Below the pieces are notes generated by a model. The model made no database searches. It was not told the origin of the DNA and saw only the letters and a program-made list of their open reading frames with translations. Below, piece by piece: positions 1-6,258 of a stretch of DNA of 19,230 nucleotides. Numbering within the stretch: position 1 is the first letter of the stretch; every line of letters starts with the position of its first letter. The DNA is taken from positions 1-19,230 of the forward strand of contig JAZNDR010000031.1 of assembly GCA_045588185.1 (NCBI GenBank), read 5' to 3'. Both the position numbers and the translations under genes were made by a program. Source of the DNA: Scatosoma sp045588185 (GTDB taxonomy: Bacteria; Bacillota; Clostridia; Christensenellales; Borkfalkiaceae).

Positions 1-56
1 GCAACGGCGACTCCGTCCAAGCCCATCAGCGCATAGCTTTGTACTTTTGCGATCAC
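1..56 (-). CDS. comM: N-terminal fragment of a ComM/YifB-like Mg-chelatase-type AAA+ ATPase (partial, runs off left edge)
   Basis: Only the first 18 codons lie in the window. Reading leftward from a GTG start at 54-56 they give MIAKVQSYALMGLDGVAV, which fits the opening of the YifB/ComM family (hydrophobic start, AKV-S-AL-G-DG). Family members are AAA+ ATPases with an N-terminal Lon-protease-like domain; in naturally competent bacteria ComM is a branch-migration helicase used in transformation. An excellent ribosome binding site, AGGAGGG, sits seven bases before the GTG, and a promoter lies at 111-139, so this looks like the first gene of its own unit rather than part of the rplS transcript. 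The assignment rests on 18 residues only. Confidence 0.65.
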   Translation of the reverse strand, partial: MIAKVQSYALMGLDGVAV

Positions 57-110
57 GGTTTTGCCCTCCTTTACGGTATTTTTACTTCCTTATATATAAT
101 CCCGCATTCT

Positions 111-139
111 ATTGTACCCTAAATGAAAAAAAAAGTAAA
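111..139 (-). promoter_or_regulatory. Promoter for the comM-like gene
   Basis: On the minus strand TTTACT (134-139) and TACAAT (111-116) are separated by 17 bp. The start codon at 56 leaves a leader of roughly 50 bases. It lies just downstream of the rplS terminator, consistent with a new transcription unit. Confidence 0.65.
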
Positions 140-161
140 CAAAATGAACGGCATTTTTTAT

Positions 162-196
162 AAAAAAACAAGTTCGCCGTTGACTTTGGGCGAACT
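162..196 (-). terminator. Rho-independent terminator of rplS
   Basis: Inverted repeat AGTTCGCC (171-178) / GGCGAACT (189-196) with a 10-base loop. On the minus strand it is followed by a T-rich run (162-170). It begins 36 bases after the rplS stop codon. Confidence 0.85.
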
Positions 197-231
197 CGCT
201 TTCTCGGGTTGTGTTTCCGATTTGATTTTGT

Positions 232-576
232 TTAGATCTTTTCCTTAACCTTGGCAGCTTTGCCAGTCAAGCCACGCAGATAATACAGCTTCGCTCTTCT
301 TACCTTACCGCGTCTTACTACCGTAATGCTCGCGATCTTCGGCGAATGAAGAGGATACGTTTTTTCTACGCCTACGCCGTAAGAAATGTGGCGTACCGTG
401 AACGTTTCAGAAATACCGCCGTTTCTCTTTGCGATTACAACGCCTTCGAAGTTCTGGACTCTTTCCTTGCCGCCTTCGATAATTTTATAGCCGACCTTTA
501 CCGTGTCGCCTACTTCGAAGGAAGGAACTTCGCTCTTTAAGTTTTCAGCGTTGATTGCTTCAATCAATCCTTTCAT
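232..576 (-). CDS. rplS: 50S ribosomal protein bL19
   Basis: The 114-residue product matches bL19 over its full length: N-terminal MKGLIEAINAENLK, the SH3-like core around PSFEVGDTVKVGYKI and FEGVVIAKRNGG, then FTVRHISYGVGVEKTYPLHSPKI and the basic end VRRGKVRRAKLYYLRGLTGKAAKVKEKI. The protein sits at the 30S-50S interface. The ATG at 574-576 follows GGAGGT with good spacing. It is transcribed alone, with its own promoter (675-703), a hairpin leader and a terminator. In most relatives rplS directly follows trmD in the rimM operon; here its upstream neighbour is a divergent decarboxylase gene, so the linkage is broken. Confidence 0.98.
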   Translation of the reverse strand: MKGLIEAINAENLKSEVPSFEVGDTVKVGYKIIEGGKERVQNFEGVVIAKRNGGISETFTVRHISYGVGVEKTYPLHSPKIASITVVRRGKVRRAKLYYLRGLTGKAAKVKEKI

Positions 577-609
577 TTTAGACTTTACCTCCGTTATTTA
601 CGAAACGTT

Positions 610-660
610 CATAACCCGCTGCACAGCTCCTCGCTGTGCCCAAAAAGGCAGCGGAACGCT
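610..660 (-). ncRNA. Structured 5' leader of rplS, candidate L19 autoregulatory leader
   Basis: Within the rplS 5' untranslated region the minus strand folds into a 7-bp hairpin GCACAGC-GAGGA-GCTGTGC (621-639), enclosed by an outer CCGCT/AGCGG pairing (616-620 with 650-654) with an asymmetric internal loop. The purine-rich apical loop GAGGA resembles a ribosome binding site. A putative L19 leader family that autoregulates rplS is known from low-GC Gram-positives; whether this leader matches that model needs a covariance search. The structure is seen, the function is inferred. Confidence 0.5.
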
Positions 661-674
661 CGAAGTCAGGGTCT

Positions 675-703
675 ATTATATACGATTTTTCATTCTTTGG
701 CAA
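675..703 (-). promoter_or_regulatory. rplS promoter with A/T-rich upstream region
   Basis: TTGCCA (698-703) and TATAAT (675-680) on the minus strand, spacer 17 bp. The 70 bases upstream of the -35 box (704-775) are strongly purine/A-rich on the minus strand, as expected of an UP element. The predicted leader is about 90 bases. Confidence 0.85.
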
Positions 704-779
704 GCGTTTTTGCGTATATTTTCAAAAAATTTTCCGTTTTCTTTTTCTTTTTTTACTTTTGCTTTGCGCCTGTTTTTCC

Positions 780-808
780 TTGACATACTTTTCCTTTTCT
801 TTTATAAT
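780..808 (+). promoter_or_regulatory. Fully consensus sigma-A promoter for the decarboxylase genes
   Basis: TTGACA (780-785), 17-bp spacer, TATAAT (803-808): a perfect consensus match. The expected start near 815 lies just before the palindrome TGAAAAATTTTTTCA (819-833). The leader to the ATG at 856 is about 40 bases. Confidence 0.9.
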
Positions 809-855
809 ATTGTATGATTGAAAAATTTTTTCATCTTACTTTCACGGAGGTTTCT

Positions 856-1977
856 ATGGAATACCTGTTAGAGGGCTTCAAGGCTCTCACACCGCAAATG
901 GTAGTGATGTGGATCATCGGCGGCGTACTTATCTTCCTTGCCATTAAGAAAGATATGGAACCCGCTCTGCTTCTGCCTATGGGCTTTGGCGCGATCCTCG
1001 TCAATCTGCCTCTTTCCCCCGTTATTAAAGATAACGGTATTATCAATTCACTCTTCCAAGTAGGTATCGCGGCAAGCGAGGCTATGCCCTTGCTCCTCTT
1101 TATCGGCATCGGCTGTATGATCGACTTCGGACCGCTCCTTTCCAACCCCAAGCTCTTTATCTTGGGCGGTGCGGCACAGCTGGGTATTTTCATTACCGTT
1201 ATTCTCGCCGTTATGATCGGTTTCCCGCTCGACGCGGCTTCCTCTATCGGTATCATCGGCGCGGCGGACGGCCCTACCGCTATCCACGTCGCCAACACGC
1301 TGCTCGGCGGTGGAAATCCCTTTAACTCCCTCGTCGGACCGATTACCGTCGTGGCATATTCGTACATGGCGCTCGTACCTATCGTACAACCCGCCGTTAT
1401 GAAGATTTGCACGACGAAGAAAGAACGCACAATCAAAATGAAATACAGCGCGAAACAGGTTTCCAAGCTCATGCGTATTTTGTTCCCGATCATCGTTACC
1501 ATCGTGTCGGGCTTGATCGCCCCCGAATCCATTTCCCTCGTCGGTATGTTGATGTTCGGTAACCTGCTCCGCGAATGCGGCGTGCTCTCGTCGCTTTCCG
1601 AAACGGCGCAAACGACTTTCTCGAATATCATCACCCTGCTTTTGGGTATCACGATTTCCTTCCAAATGCAAGCGGAAGCGTTCATTTCCGTAAACACCCT
1701 TATCATTATGGTACTCGGTCTGTTCGCGTTCGTGTTCGATACCTTCGGCGGCGTTATGTGTGCGAAGATTATGAACCTGTTTTCGAAAGAAAAAATCAAT
1801 CCTCTCATCGGTGCGGCGGGTATCTCCGCATTCCCTATGGCGGCGCGCGTCGTTGAAAAGGTCGGCGTAAAAGAAGACCCGTCCAACCACTTGCTCATGC
1901 ACGCGGTAGGCGCAAACGTATCGGGGCAAATCGCCTCCGCTATCGTCGGCGGACTTATCATCGGCTTGGTATTATAA
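856..1977 (+). CDS. oadB: Sodium-translocating decarboxylase beta subunit (OadB/GcdB/MmdB family)
   Basis: A 373-residue polytopic membrane protein. In this family the beta subunit decarboxylates carboxybiotin and couples it to Na+ export. The residues shown to be essential in the Klebsiella oxaloacetate decarboxylase have clear counterparts: D138 in GAADGPT (D203), Y170 in YSYM (Y229), and N315, G319, S324 and R331 in NPLIGAAGISAFPMAAR (N373, G377, S382, R389). The loop between the first two is about six residues longer than in Klebsiella. I start at 856, not at the upstream ATG at 814, because GGAGG ends five bases before it and the promoter would start transcription near 815. A gamma-like gene follows after 13 bases. 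No alpha or biotin-carrier gene is in the window, so substrate (oxaloacetate, methylmalonyl-CoA or glutaconyl-CoA) is undecided. Confidence 0.93.
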   Translation: MEYLLEGFKALTPQMVVMWIIGGVLIFLAIKKDMEPALLLPMGFGAILVNLPLSPVIKDNGIINSLFQVGIAASEAMPLLLFIGIGCMIDFGPLLSNPKLFILGGAAQLGIFITVILAVMIGFPLDAASSIGIIGAADGPTAIHVANTLLGGGNPFNSLVGPITVVAYSYMALVPIVQPAVMKICTTKKERTIKMKYSAKQVSKLMRILFPIIVTIVSGLIAPESISLVGMLMFGNLLRECGVLSSLSETAQTTFSNIITLLLGITISFQMQAEAFISVNTLIIMVLGLFAFVFDTFGGVMCAKIMNLFSKEKINPLIGAAGISAFPMAARVVEKVGVKEDPSNHLLMHAVGANVSGQIASAIVGGLIIGLVL

Positions 1978-1990
1978 GGAGGAATGCTTT

Positions 1991-2218
1991 ATGTTGAATT
2001 CATTACTTGCAATCTTTGAAGGTTTAACTCCTATGAACGGTGCAAACCTCGTTGCCGCGCTCAACATTTTATGGAAAGGCGTGCTGGCTATCTTTATCGT
2101 AATCGCGCTCATTATCGTGGCGGTTAAAGCGGTGTCCTACGGAATCCAAAAAGTGGACGAAGCCAAAAAACAACGCGAGGAAAACGCAAATCGCCCCAAC
2201 GACCAAACCAACGGTTAA
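1991..2218 (+). CDS. OadG-like small membrane subunit of the decarboxylase pump
   Basis: The 75-residue protein has one clear membrane helix (about residues 28-50, KGVLAIFIVIALIIVAVKAV) followed by a short charged tail (VDEAKKQREENANRPNDQ). This is the architecture of the gamma subunit, which anchors and assembles the decarboxylase complex. Primary sequence is poorly conserved in this family, so the call rests on size, topology and position directly after oadB. Start follows AAGGAGG with nine bases spacing. A terminator follows at 2235-2279. The usual Ala/Pro linker and C-terminal zinc-binding residues of long OadG proteins are absent, so it is the short version of the subunit. Confidence 0.7.
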   Translation: MLNSLLAIFEGLTPMNGANLVAALNILWKGVLAIFIVIALIIVAVKAVSYGIQKVDEAKKQREENANRPNDQTNG

Positions 2219-2234
2219 AACTACCCTTACGCAC

Positions 2235-2279
2235 AAAAGCCGACCTGCGCAAATACGCTCGTAAGTCGGCTTTTCTTTA
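2235..2279 (+). terminator. Rho-independent terminator after oadB-oadG
   Basis: Stem AAAAGCCGAC (2235-2244) / GTCGGCTTTT (2265-2274), 20-base loop, with the T-rich TTTTCTTTAT at the 3' side. It ends about ten bases before the next ATG. Confidence 0.85.
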
Positions 2280-2288
2280 TCAAAAACT

Positions 2289-3455
2289 ATGACGAATTTT
2301 CTTATTAAAATTTTTATCGGTAAAAACAAAGACGAAAACGACCCCGCCGTACGCGCCAAATACGCTTCCCTTGCGGGCTTTACGGGGATTTTATTGAATG
2401 TCCTGCTCTTTGCAGGCAAGCTTACCTTGGGTATTTTGGCGGCGTCCGTCGCCATGATCGCCGACGCGTTCAACAATATCTCCGACGCAGGCTCGGCTGT
2501 CGTTACGCTAATCGGCTTCCGCTTGGCAAGCAAACACGTCGATAAGGAACACCCCTTGGGCCACGGCAGATTAGAATACGTTTCCGCTTTCATCGTCGAT
2601 ATGATTATCATTCTCGTCGGGTTCGAGCTGTTTAAAAGCTCGCTGGATAAGATACTCAACCCCGCGTTACCCGCAATCGGCAACGCCACGCTCATTATCC
2701 TCGGCTGTGCGATTCTCGTCAAGGTCTGGCTGTTCTTTTTCTACCGCAAAATCGGCTCTAAAATCCGTTCGGCCGCTATCAAAGCGGCGGCGTCCGACTC
2801 CCTCACCGACTGTATCGCCACCACGCTCGTGCTTGCCTCGGCGGTCATCGCGCGGGTATGGGGTGTAGCAATCGACGGCTGGGCGGGTATTTTGGTGGCT
2901 TGCTTCATCTTCTACACGGGCGTGAAAGCGGCAAAGGAAACCATCGACCTGCTGTTGGGTTCTCCGCCCGATAAAGAGTTTATCCAAGACATTTACGAGT
3001 TCGTCAAGGCATACCCTCGCGTGGTCGGTATTCACGACGTAATGGTGCACGACTACGGCCCCGGTCGGCAGATAGTATCCTTCCACGCCGAAGTGCCGTC
3101 CGATTCGGATATCAATATCGCGCACGAAGAGGTGGATAGATTAGAGCGGGATATGCACGAAAAATTCGGTTGTATCGTAACGGTGCATTTAGATCCGATT
3201 GTGGTCGGCGACGAAACGGTAAACGAGCTTCGCGCCTTAGCGGAGAGCTGTGCAAGGCAAGTGAACGAAGCGTTCACCATTCACGATTTCAGAATGACGA
3301 AAGGCGAAAAGGACATCAATTTAATTTTCGATTTAGTGTTGCCCGTCGATTGCGAGATATGCGAAGCGGAAGCGGAAAAATCGGTAGCCAAAGCCATTCG
3401 CGAAAAGAACCCCGACTGCAACTGTGTAATAAAAGCGGAACACCCGTTTGTATAA
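2289..3455 (+). CDS. Cation diffusion facilitator family metal transporter
   Basis: The 388-residue protein has the CDF plan: about six membrane helices in residues 28-215, then cytoplasmic dimerisation domain(s). Likely metal-site residues are N62 and D66 in helix 2 (NNISD, where YiiP has D45/D49) and D170 and D174 in helix 5 (DSLTD, where YiiP has H153/D157). The HPLGHGR loop (H88, H92) is typical. A ferredoxin-like ZT-dimer domain runs from DIYEFVKAYPRVVGIHDV to HLDPI, followed by a second C-terminal segment of about 80 residues with C-rich patches (CEIC, CNC). Such long versions occur in Clostridia. An acidic site with Asn instead of His/Asp makes zinc less certain; Mn or Fe is possible. 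No Shine-Dalgarno sequence precedes the ATG, and an in-frame stop at 2262 rules out an upstream start. Confidence 0.92.
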   Translation: MTNFLIKIFIGKNKDENDPAVRAKYASLAGFTGILLNVLLFAGKLTLGILAASVAMIADAFNNISDAGSAVVTLIGFRLASKHVDKEHPLGHGRLEYVSAFIVDMIIILVGFELFKSSLDKILNPALPAIGNATLIILGCAILVKVWLFFFYRKIGSKIRSAAIKAAASDSLTDCIATTLVLASAVIARVWGVAIDGWAGILVACFIFYTGVKAAKETIDLLLGSPPDKEFIQDIYEFVKAYPRVVGIHDVMVHDYGPGRQIVSFHAEVPSDSDINIAHEEVDRLERDMHEKFGCIVTVHLDPIVVGDETVNELRALAESCARQVNEAFTIHDFRMTKGEKDINLIFDLVLPVDCEICEAEAEKSVAKAIREKNPDCNCVIKAEHPFV

Positions 3456-3496
3456 AAAGAAGAAGCGGAGCGAGTAAACTCGCTCCGCTTCTTTAA
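3454..3496. terminator. Bidirectional terminator between the CDF gene and the SGNH-hydrolase operon
   Basis: A perfect 15-bp stem, left arm 3460-3474 and right arm 3479-3493, with a 4-base TAAA loop. The minus strand has the better U-tract (CTTTTTATA); the plus strand reads TTTAA. It starts five bases after the CDF stop and can serve both converging units. Confidence 0.9.
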
Positions 3497-3516
3497 TGCA
3501 AAATGCAAAATGTAAA
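3496..3516 (+). repeat. Short tandem heptamer repeat
   Basis: Three adjacent heptamers, ATGCAAA, ATGCAAA, ATGTAAA, in the gap between the terminator and the SGNH hydrolase stop. No function can be assigned. Confidence 0.6.
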
Positions 3517-3533
3517 ATTATGGAATAATTTAT

Positions 3534-3550
3534 AGTTAGGGGTCAAGGGC
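3534..3550 (+). repeat. Dispersed TTAGGGGTCAAGGG word, copy 1
   Basis: TTAGGGGTCAAGGG starts at about 3536. The same 14 bases occur on the minus strand just after the ffh stop (11755-11769). Both lie in intergenic DNA. Confidence 0.45.
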
Positions 3551-3554
3551 AATC

Positions 3555-3583
3555 CGCAAGAAACTAAGTTTCTTGACTTCTAA
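3555..3583 (-). repeat. Palindromic dispersed repeat, copy 1
   Basis: A 29-bp element with core hairpin AAGAAAC-TAA-GTTTCTT. It is 27/29 identical to 17007-17036. It lies 17 bases after the SGNH-hydrolase stop. Stem pairing is kept in both copies (an A-U pair here is G-U in the other on the minus-strand RNA). Confidence 0.75.
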
Positions 3584-3600
3584 TCTTGGGAATTTCCGCT

Positions 3601-4569
3601 TTATAGTTGCTCCGTAAGGCGTTTGAGTTCCGCTTTGATTTGGGGTAATTCGTGCCTATGCGCGAGATAGTTTTTCGCGGAAATCCGCGAGCCCGAATAC
3701 GCGCTTTCGTCGTCTTTTATCTTTTCGGCGTACGCGACGATATCCGCTTCGGTATGCTCGCCGAATAATCCGTTCATCGGCGTGCTTCTTGCTATGTAGC
3801 CTATCGAACGCTCAAACTGTTCCAGCTTGAAGATTTTATCATTCTCCGCCGTTTTTATAAACCCGTCGGGGATTTCACAACCCAAAAACTGTAACAGTAT
3901 TTTCGCAATAATTTCGTGCCCCTTTTGCGTATAATGGATTCCGTCGGCACTAAACATACCCTTTTCCGTCAGCATTTTCGCGTGCGTTTTTGAGAACATA
4001 TCCCAAAACTCCACGCCCTTTTTTGCGCAAAGCGTTTGCAAGCGCGCCGAATAGCCTTGAAACGCCTCGTTGATATTCTCAAAGGTTTTTCGCTTGTAAA
4101 AGGAGGGCGTCAGCTCGTCCTCTTTTTCGTTGTTATCGGCGACCGTTTCTATGTCTTCCCGTTCGATAATAAAACTGTCCACGGCATACGGCGACATAAT
4201 AATCGGCTGAATCCCTTTGGCGGTCAATTCGTCGATTAAAATTTCGTGCGCCTGGATATACTCGTCGTCCCGTGCCTTGCGTTTAGCGAGTCTATCGTCC
4301 GTAATCGGTTTCAAGCTATCGTACAGCCACACGCCCAAATCGTTTGCGCCGAAGCAAATAACGGCGTAATCGGGCTGTAAAGGGTAGACCTCGTCGTCCA
4401 AAAGATACTGCGCCATAACCGCGCGGTTGCCCCCAACCCCGCGGTTATAGACGAAGCATTTTTCTTTTTTGCCTTGGAAATACGCGCGCAAATTATAGAT
4501 ATAATGCCCGTGCTGTAAAATGCTGTCGCCGATAAAACATACCGTTTTGCCTATAAATTGCTCTTTCAT
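3601..4569 (-). CDS. SGNH/GDSL-type esterase or acylhydrolase
   Basis: A 322-residue protein with all SGNH blocks. Block I is FIGDSI with nucleophile S16; block II is NRGVGG (G46/G47); block III is FGANDLG with N76; block V is DGIHYTQKGH with D209 and H212 completing the triad. No signal peptide or membrane segment is seen, so it should be cytoplasmic and act on small esters, acyl-sugars or detoxification products. After block V there is a C-terminal extension of about 90 residues that I do not recognise, with repeated Glu/Lys-rich helices. The start lies only two bases after the stop of the preceding flavoprotein gene, without a good ribosome site of its own, which points to translational coupling. 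It is the last gene of the operon. Confidence 0.85.
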   Translation of the reverse strand: MKEQFIGKTVCFIGDSILQHGHYIYNLRAYFQGKKEKCFVYNRGVGGNRAVMAQYLLDDEVYPLQPDYAVICFGANDLGVWLYDSLKPITDDRLAKRKARDDEYIQAHEILIDELTAKGIQPIIMSPYAVDSFIIEREDIETVADNNEKEDELTPSFYKRKTFENINEAFQGYSARLQTLCAKKGVEFWDMFSKTHAKMLTEKGMFSADGIHYTQKGHEIIAKILLQFLGCEIPDGFIKTAENDKIFKLEQFERSIGYIARSTPMNGLFGEHTEADIVAYAEKIKDDESAYSGSRISAKNYLAHRHELPQIKAELKRLTEQL

Positions 4570-4571
4570 AA

Positions 4572-5189
4572 TTACCGAATGAAATTCGTCATAATTTTGC
4601 GTTCTTTTTCGGGCGCGAAGCCTGCGTCCTTACCGAGCTGTATACATTTTAAAAGCCACGCCATATTATTTCCTAAAATACGCATCGTCTGCAAGCCCTC
4701 TTCGTCCTGCGCCGCTTCCTCTGCCGTGTTGCCGTGAATTTCGTTCCAGTAGTTAGAACCCACGACGGGCATACTGTTGATTGTGAAATATTTATTAAGT
4801 ACGTCAAAAGTCGTGCTTGCGCCTGCGCGTCTGCAACTGACTACCGCCGCCGCGGGCTTATACTCAAAACTCTTTCTACCGCTGTAAAAGGCTCTGTCCA
4901 TAAAGGAAACGAGCGCACCCGCCGCCGAGGCGTAATACACGGGCGAACCGAATACGTAGCCGTCGAACTCGGCTGCTTTTTGCACAAATTCATTCAAGCC
5001 GTCGTCGATAACGCATTTTTTGATTTTCTTACACGCCCAACAGCCTTTACAGCCGTTCACTTGGTGCTGACCTATCCAGTAGATTTCCGTTTCCACGCCG
5101 TTGGCGTTGAGTGACTTTGCTACCTCTGCAAGCGCGGTGTAGGTACAGCCTTTTTCGTGGTAACTTCCGTTGACAAGTAAAACTTTCAT
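4572..5189 (-). CDS. Flavodoxin-fold NADPH-dependent FMN reductase / iron-sulfur flavoprotein-like
   Basis: The 205-residue protein begins MKVLLVNGSYHEKGCT, the FMN phosphate-binding start of the NADPH-dependent FMN reductase family, and carries GSPVYYASAAGALVSFMDRAF, the flavin-ring loop. A compact cysteine cluster C47-x2-C50-x2-C53-x5-C59 followed by VIDDG resembles the [4Fe-4S] motif of archaeal iron-sulfur flavoproteins, although many family members with similar cysteines have not been shown to hold a cluster. It probably moves electrons or reduces quinone-like or disulfide-like substrates; the true substrate is unknown. AGGAG precedes the ATG. It sits 19 bases after mutY and is coupled to the SGNH hydrolase gene. 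Confidence 0.85.
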   Translation of the reverse strand: MKVLLVNGSYHEKGCTYTALAEVAKSLNANGVETEIYWIGQHQVNGCKGCWACKKIKKCVIDDGLNEFVQKAAEFDGYVFGSPVYYASAAGALVSFMDRAFYSGRKSFEYKPAAAVVSCRRAGASTTFDVLNKYFTINSMPVVGSNYWNEIHGNTAEEAAQDEEGLQTMRILGNNMAWLLKCIQLGKDAGFAPEKERKIMTNFIR

Positions 5190-5208
5190 TTTTTTGCTCC
5201 TTATATGA

Positions 5209-6249
5209 TTATAAAATACTTAAACATTGTTTAAATGCGGTGGGCAGGGATATTCCCTCGTCTATCTCGTCCAGCGCGTAACAATCGAACGGCGCGCTGT
5301 CCGTCTGCACCCACACGCAAGTGATATCCCACACGATATGCGTGAAAATATGCGTATATTTTTTGCGTTTTATTTCATTGAACGCGTACATACCCCACTC
5401 GTTTAACACGCTTTCGGGCGTTTCGCCGTTCTCTACGATATGCGAGGGAAATTCGTTCATACCCTTCAACACGCCTTGTTCACGGCGGCGGATACAAAAT
5501 CCTTCGGGCGTTTCAATCAAAAACGCGTACACCTCTTCCCGCCGTTTTTCCTTTTTTTGCGGGAGCACGGGGAAACAGCTTTGCGTGCCGTTTTTGTACG
5601 CCCTGCATATCCCCGTCAACGGGCAATTTTTACAGTCGGGCGTTTGCGGTTTACAAATCAATGCGCCCAACTCAAACAGGCTTTGCGTAAATTCCGAACA
5701 AGCTTTTTCCGTTTCAGGATATACCGCCGACAGCTCTTTTTCTAAATATTTCCTATATTTGGGGTCGGAAATGACGGTGCTATCCTCGGAAAGGCGGGAA
5801 ATCACGCGAAAAACGTTGCCGTCCACCGCCGCCACGGGCTGACCGAACGCAATCGAACAAATCGCGCCCGCAGTATACGAGCCTATCCCCGATAACGATT
5901 GTAATTCCTCTTTGGTTTGCGGAAATTCACCGTCAAAGCGAACGAGAATTTCCCTTGCCGCCTTTTGTAAATTCCGCACGCGCGAGTAATAGCCTAACCC
6001 TTCCCACAGCTTCAACAGCCGTTCTTCCTCACACTTGGCAAGCGCCTCTACCGACGGAAGCTCGCGGATAAACCGCAAATAATATTCCTTTACCGCTTCC
6101 ACGCGCGTTTGTTGGAGCATAATTTCGGATACCCATACGCGGTACGGGGTAGGATTTTCCCGCCAAGGCAACGAGCGTTTGTGTTCTCTGTACCACGAAA
6201 GCAAGGGGGCAGGTATGCGATGAAATTCAAATTTATTCTCTTTTTGCAT
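5209..6249 (-). CDS. mutY: A/G-specific adenine glycosylase MutY
   Basis: The 346-residue protein removes adenine mispaired with 8-oxoguanine. The N-terminal HhH-GPD domain holds catalytic E42 (SEIMLQQT), the helix-hairpin-helix LSGIGSYTAGAI (residues 119-130) and D143 (AVDGNV). The [4Fe-4S] ligands are C199, C206, C209 and C215 (C-x6-C-x2-C-x5-C). The C-terminal NUDIX-like domain that reads 8-oxoG follows (VYAFLIETPEGFCIRRRE to the end) and includes FTHIVWD at the place of the FSH loop. The ATG lies nine bases after the stop of the upstream gene and has only a weak, distant GGGAG, so coupling is likely. Codons 11-15 (RIPAP) overlap a copy of the dispersed 15-bp motif on the opposite strand. 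Confidence 0.97.
   Translation of the reverse strand: MQKENKFEFHRIPAPLLSWYREHKRSLPWRENPTPYRVWVSEIMLQQTRVEAVKEYYLRFIRELPSVEALAKCEEERLLKLWEGLGYYSRVRNLQKAAREILVRFDGEFPQTKEELQSLSGIGSYTAGAICSIAFGQPVAAVDGNVFRVISRLSEDSTVISDPKYRKYLEKELSAVYPETEKACSEFTQSLFELGALICKPQTPDCKNCPLTGICRAYKNGTQSCFPVLPQKKEKRREEVYAFLIETPEGFCIRRREQGVLKGMNEFPSHIVENGETPESVLNEWGMYAFNEIKRKKYTHIFTHIVWDITCVWVQTDSAPFDCYALDEIDEGISLPTAFKQCLSIL
6205..6219 (+). repeat. Dispersed 15-bp motif GRGGGCAGGTAYGCG, copy 1 (inside mutY)
   Basis: GGGGGCAGGTATGCG, antisense to mutY codons 11-15. AAA is at the fifth to seventh bases upstream and AA at the fourth and fifth bases downstream, as in the other copies. Confidence 0.8.
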
Positions 6250-6258
6250 ATGTATGCG

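Noticed and set aside
831..1961. Long open frames antisense to oadB (376 and 293 codons)
   Set aside because: They mirror the coding bias of oadB, show no family similarity or ribosome sites, and the sense frame has all OadB functional residues.
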